A stretch of 64,000 nt of DNA. Origin: Streptomyces cucumeris. Its GTDB lineage: Bacteria > Actinomycetota > Actinomycetes > Streptomycetales > Streptomycetaceae. Below, in pieces: positions 61,977 to 64,000 of the stretch. Location of the stretch: NCBI RefSeq assembly GCF_024295805.1, contig NZ_JANCLX010000001.1, positions 411,846-475,845 on the forward strand, in the 5' to 3' direction. Made by a program: the position numbers and the translations under genes. The notes under the pieces are model-generated. The model made no database searches and was not told where the DNA came from. It saw only the letters and a list, made by a program, of their open reading frames with translations. Each line of letters begins with the position of its first letter. Within the stretch, counting starts at the first letter, position 1.

Positions 61977-63176
61977 GTGACGGACGAGGAAAAGGCAGAG
62001 CCGACGAAGACCTGGGCCGAGGGGCAGCAGACCCGGCCGACCCGTGTGCTCATCGCCGCGGACAAGTTCAAGGGATCGCTCACCGCCGTGCGGGTCGCCG
62101 GGCATGTGACGGCCGGGCTGCGCCGCGGCGCGGCGGAGGGCGCGGAGCTGGAGATCGTGTCGCTGCCGGTCGCCGACGGCGGTGACGGCACGGTGGACGC
62201 GGCCGTAGCGGCCGGGTTCGAGCGCCGGGAGTTGACGGTCACCGGACCGCTGGGCACCCCGGTGACGGCCGCGTACGCGCTGCGCGGGACCACCGCCGTG
62301 GTGGAGATGGCGGAGGCGTCGGGGTTGCGGCACCTCCCGGCCGGGGTGTACGCACCGCTGACGGCGACCACCCACGGCAGCGGTGAGCTGCTGCGCGCGG
62401 CCCTGGATGCGGGGGCGCGCCGCATCGTGTTCGGTGTCGGAGGCAGCGCCACCACGGACGGCGGCGCGGGGATGCTGGTGGCGCTGGGCGCCCGGCTGCT
62501 GGACGCGGACGGCGCACCGGTCGCCCCGGGCGGCGGCCCGCTGTGCGAGCTGGCCACCGCGGATCTGACCGGTCTGGACCCGCGGCTCGCGGAGACCGAG
62601 GTCGTGCTCGCCAGCGATGTCGACAATCCGCTGACCGGGCCGAAGGGCGCGGCGGCGGTCTACGGCCCGCAGAAGGGCGCGGGTCCGGAGGAGGTCCGGG
62701 CACTGGACGCCGCGCTGGCGCACTACGCGCGGGTGCTGGAGCGGGCGGCGGGCTCCCGGGCCGCCGACTGCGCCCAGGCACCCGGCGCGGGCGCGGCGGG
62801 CGGTATCGGCTTCGGCGCGCTCCTGGGCCTCGGCGCGGTCTTCCGCCCGGGGATCGACGTGATGCTGGACGTGCTCGGCTTCGCGGCGGCGCTGGAGGGC
62901 ACGGATCTGGTGATCACGGGCGAGGGCTCGCTCGACGGGCAGACCCTGCACGGCAAGGCCCCGGCGGGCGTGGCGGCGGCGGCGCGGGCGCGGGGCATCG
63001 AGGTCGTGGCGGTCTGCGGCCGTCTCGCCCTCTCCCCGTCGGCCCTGGGCACGGCGGGCATCCGCCGCGCCTATCCCCTCACCGATCTGGAGCCCGACCC
63101 GGCACGCTGTATCGCCGAGGCCGGCCCCCTCCTGGAACGCACGGCCGAACGCCTGGCCGCGGACTTCCTGGTCTGA
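61977..63176 (+). CDS. Glycerate kinase
   Basis: About 399 residues. LIAADKFKGSLTAVRVAGHV, LPVADGGDGTVDAAVAAG, GVGGSATTDGGAGMLVALG and LVITGEGSLDGQTLHGKAP are the GlxK/GarK family hallmarks. It phosphorylates glycerate, which could take in carbon from glyoxylate via tartronate semialdehyde, though the allantoin cluster is 55 kb away. The GTG at 61977 is chosen with AAGGGG 8 nt upstream; residues 1-20 form a charged extension. Confidence 0.92.
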   Translation: MTDEEKAEPTKTWAEGQQTRPTRVLIAADKFKGSLTAVRVAGHVTAGLRRGAAEGAELEIVSLPVADGGDGTVDAAVAAGFERRELTVTGPLGTPVTAAYALRGTTAVVEMAEASGLRHLPAGVYAPLTATTHGSGELLRAALDAGARRIVFGVGGSATTDGGAGMLVALGARLLDADGAPVAPGGGPLCELATADLTGLDPRLAETEVVLASDVDNPLTGPKGAAAVYGPQKGAGPEEVRALDAALAHYARVLERAAGSRAADCAQAPGAGAAGGIGFGALLGLGAVFRPGIDVMLDVLGFAAALEGTDLVITGEGSLDGQTLHGKAPAGVAAAARARGIEVVAVCGRLALSPSALGTAGIRRAYPLTDLEPDPARCIAEAGPLLERTAERLAADFLV

Positions 63177-63197
63177 CGTCAGCGCTCCGGCGGAATG

Positions 63198-63227
63198 GGG
63201 TACGGGTACGGGGACGTACCCGTACCC
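63198..63227. promoter_or_regulatory. 30-bp perfect inverted repeat, toxin-antitoxin operator
   Basis: GGGTACGGGTAC, a 6-bp spacer, then GTACCCGTACCC: 12-bp arms, each itself a tandem GTACGG-type repeat. TACCCT at 63223-63228 may be the -10, buried in the right arm, so binding would block transcription. Typical of autoregulated antitoxin operators. Confidence 0.7.
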
Positions 63228-63255
63228 TGGTGTGATGAGTGGAAGGAGCCTCACC

Positions 63256-63513
63256 ATGGCCGACGCGAACATCCGCATCCCCACGGAGGCGCGAGACCGG
63301 CTCGCGGAGATAGCGGCGTCGGAGGGGCTGTCCCTGCGGGCCTACCTGGCCCGCCTGGCCGAATCGGTGCTGACCCCCGCTGAGCGCGCTGAGCGTGCCG
63401 AGAAGGCTCGTTCCGTGTTGCGAGAGTGGAACGGATACGACCCCACCGAGGCCGAGGTGGCCGATCTGGACGCCGAACTGGACCGGCGGCTGGCCGAGGC
63501 GGCGCCCCGGTGA
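63256..63513 (+). CDS. Antitoxin-like protein
   Basis: An 85-residue protein. The N-terminus (ANIRIPTEARDRLAEIAASE, GLSLRAYLARLAESVL) looks like a ribbon-helix-helix DNA-binding module. The C-terminal acidic helix (YDPTEAEVADLDAELDRRLA) would wrap the toxin. ATG at 63256 with GAAGGAG 7 nt upstream; an ATG at 63235 placed 6 nt after a TACCCT box is an alternative leaderless start. Its stop overlaps the next gene by 4 nt, and a strong inverted repeat precedes it. Confidence 0.8.
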   Translation: MADANIRIPTEARDRLAEIAASEGLSLRAYLARLAESVLTPAERAERAEKARSVLREWNGYDPTEAEVADLDAELDRRLAEAAPR

Positions 63514-63893
63514 CCGATGCGATGCACATCGTGCTGGACGACACGGCCATGGTGGCGGCCGGCCGCGGCAACATCCTGCTCTCCCGGCTGATCCACCGAG
63601 CTCACGCCGAAGCGGACTGGTTCCTCTACGCCCCGGCCTGCGCCCTCGTGGAGGCCGACCGCACCCGCCCCGGGACGGCAGAGCACATCGCTGCCCTGCC
63701 CGGCCTGACGGTCCTCGACCTGGACCTGTCTGCTGCCCTTTCGGTGGCGCGCGACACCGAAAGATGGGCGATGGCCCACGCCGCCTACGTGGCCCAGCCG
63801 AACCCTGAGCGCCCGGACGGGGCGCGGGTCGCGACGACCGCTGCGGACGAGTGGAAAGGACGGCCGGTGCGCATCCTCGATGTGGAGCCGTGA
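63510..63893 (+). CDS. Toxin-like PIN-type protein
   Basis: A 127-residue protein with PIN-like spacing of acidic residues: IVLDDTAMVAAGRG near the start, CALVEADRTRPG in the middle, and LDLDLSAALSVARD later. The usual last strand pattern VATTAADEWKGRPVRILDV is present. PIN toxins are RNases. GTG start overlapping the antitoxin stop (GTGA). The assignment rests mostly on context and acidic spacing. Confidence 0.7.
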   Translation: MTDAMHIVLDDTAMVAAGRGNILLSRLIHRAHAEADWFLYAPACALVEADRTRPGTAEHIAALPGLTVLDLDLSAALSVARDTERWAMAHAAYVAQPNPERPDGARVATTAADEWKGRPVRILDVEP

Positions 63894-63929
63894 CGTGGGT
63901 GGTGAACCCAGAACGGCGTGGGGGGCGCG

Positions 63930-64000
63930 CGGGGGGGGGGGGGGGCCCCCCCCCGGGGGGGGGGGGGGGGGGGGCAGGGGGGGGGCCCCCGGACGGGCGA
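63930..64000. other. G/C homopolymer contig end, probable artefact
   Basis: Long runs of G interrupted by runs of C, ending the window. No coding or folding logic; typical of low-quality read ends or assembly padding. Confidence 0.8.

Noticed and set aside
63930..64000. G-quadruplex or telomere-like end
   Set aside because: Irregular G and C homopolymers without repeat units or palindromic hairpins of Streptomyces telomeres; more likely an assembly artefact.
1..64000. tRNA, rRNA, CRISPR array or transposon
   Set aside because: No cloverleaf, regularly spaced repeats, transposase motifs or terminal inverted repeats were found on reading.

Overview
The window is high-GC actinomycete chromosome, most likely Streptomyces. 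The base composition is strongly GC-biased, codons almost always end in G or C, GTG starts are common, and many gene families here are Streptomyces-typical (GluABCD uptake system, RNase Sa-type secreted ribonuclease, SAV_2336-type protein, F420-dependent enzyme). TTA codons are nearly absent; I found two in accepted genes. I see about 52 genes including one hidden 26-codon ORF. I see no rRNA, tRNA, CRISPR array or insertion sequence. The last ~70 bases are G/C homopolymer and look like a contig-end artefact.

Region 1 (1-6.4 kb) is purine-nitrogen salvage: malate synthase (cut by the left edge), a MobA-like nucleotidyltransferase, a small DUF5955-type protein, an IclR-family (AllR-like) regulator, allantoinase and allantoicase. 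A shared palindrome lies before malate synthase and before allantoinase. Region 2 (6.4-12 kb) holds a SCO6745-like protein, an XRE-cupin regulator with a small membrane protein, an RNase Sa homologue, KDG kinase plus KDPG aldolase, and an exported PheC-like protein. Region 3 (12-19.5 kb) has a P450 lacking the ExxR arginine, a GntR/UTRA regulator, a three-gene sugar ABC importer, a ROK kinase and a membrane-anchored protein. Region 4 (19.5-24.8 kb) has a PcaD-PcaC fusion, an MBL hydrolase, exonuclease III, a secreted SGNH hydrolase and a DUF6278-like protein.

Region 5 (24.8-32.9 kb) has two tandem Ser/Thr kinases with PQQ-type propeller sensor halves, then a glutamate-type ABC importer. Region 6 (32.9-40.4 kb) has an exported S15/CocE hydrolase, a membrane-anchored unknown, gamma-glutamyltransferase, a MarR regulator with an isochorismatase-fold enzyme, and a repeat-containing unknown. 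Region 7 (40.5-46.8 kb) is a reductive pyrimidine/hydantoin degradation cluster: ureidopropionase, class III aminotransferase, dihydropyrimidinase, an F420-type LLM oxidoreductase and an NCS1 permease. Region 8 (46.9-50.2 kb) has an inositol-monophosphatase-like enzyme, an FAD oxidoreductase and a HemC.

Region 9 (50.3-57.8 kb, minus strand) is the most unusual block. It is a tightly packed operon: a Trypco1-type protein, a trypsin-like protease fused to a VMAP-type C-terminus, a hidden 26-aa ORF translationally coupled at both ends, a MoxR AAA+ ATPase, and a 1232-aa fusion of a vWA-like region, double zinc ribbon, pseudokinase and ParA/MinD ATPase. It resembles the vWA-MoxR-VMAP class of predicted biological conflict systems, with an elaborated sensor/NTPase subunit. 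It diverges from an Ada-AlkA and Ogt alkylation-repair pair. Region 10 (60-64 kb) has a sirtuin next to an ADP-ribosylglycohydrolase, glycerate kinase, and a toxin-antitoxin-like pair under a 30-bp perfect inverted repeat.

A recurring feature is promoters of the form (T/C/G)AnnnT, or a one-mismatch variant, placed 6-7 nt before the start codon with no ribosome binding site. This suggests many leaderless mRNAs in this stretch.
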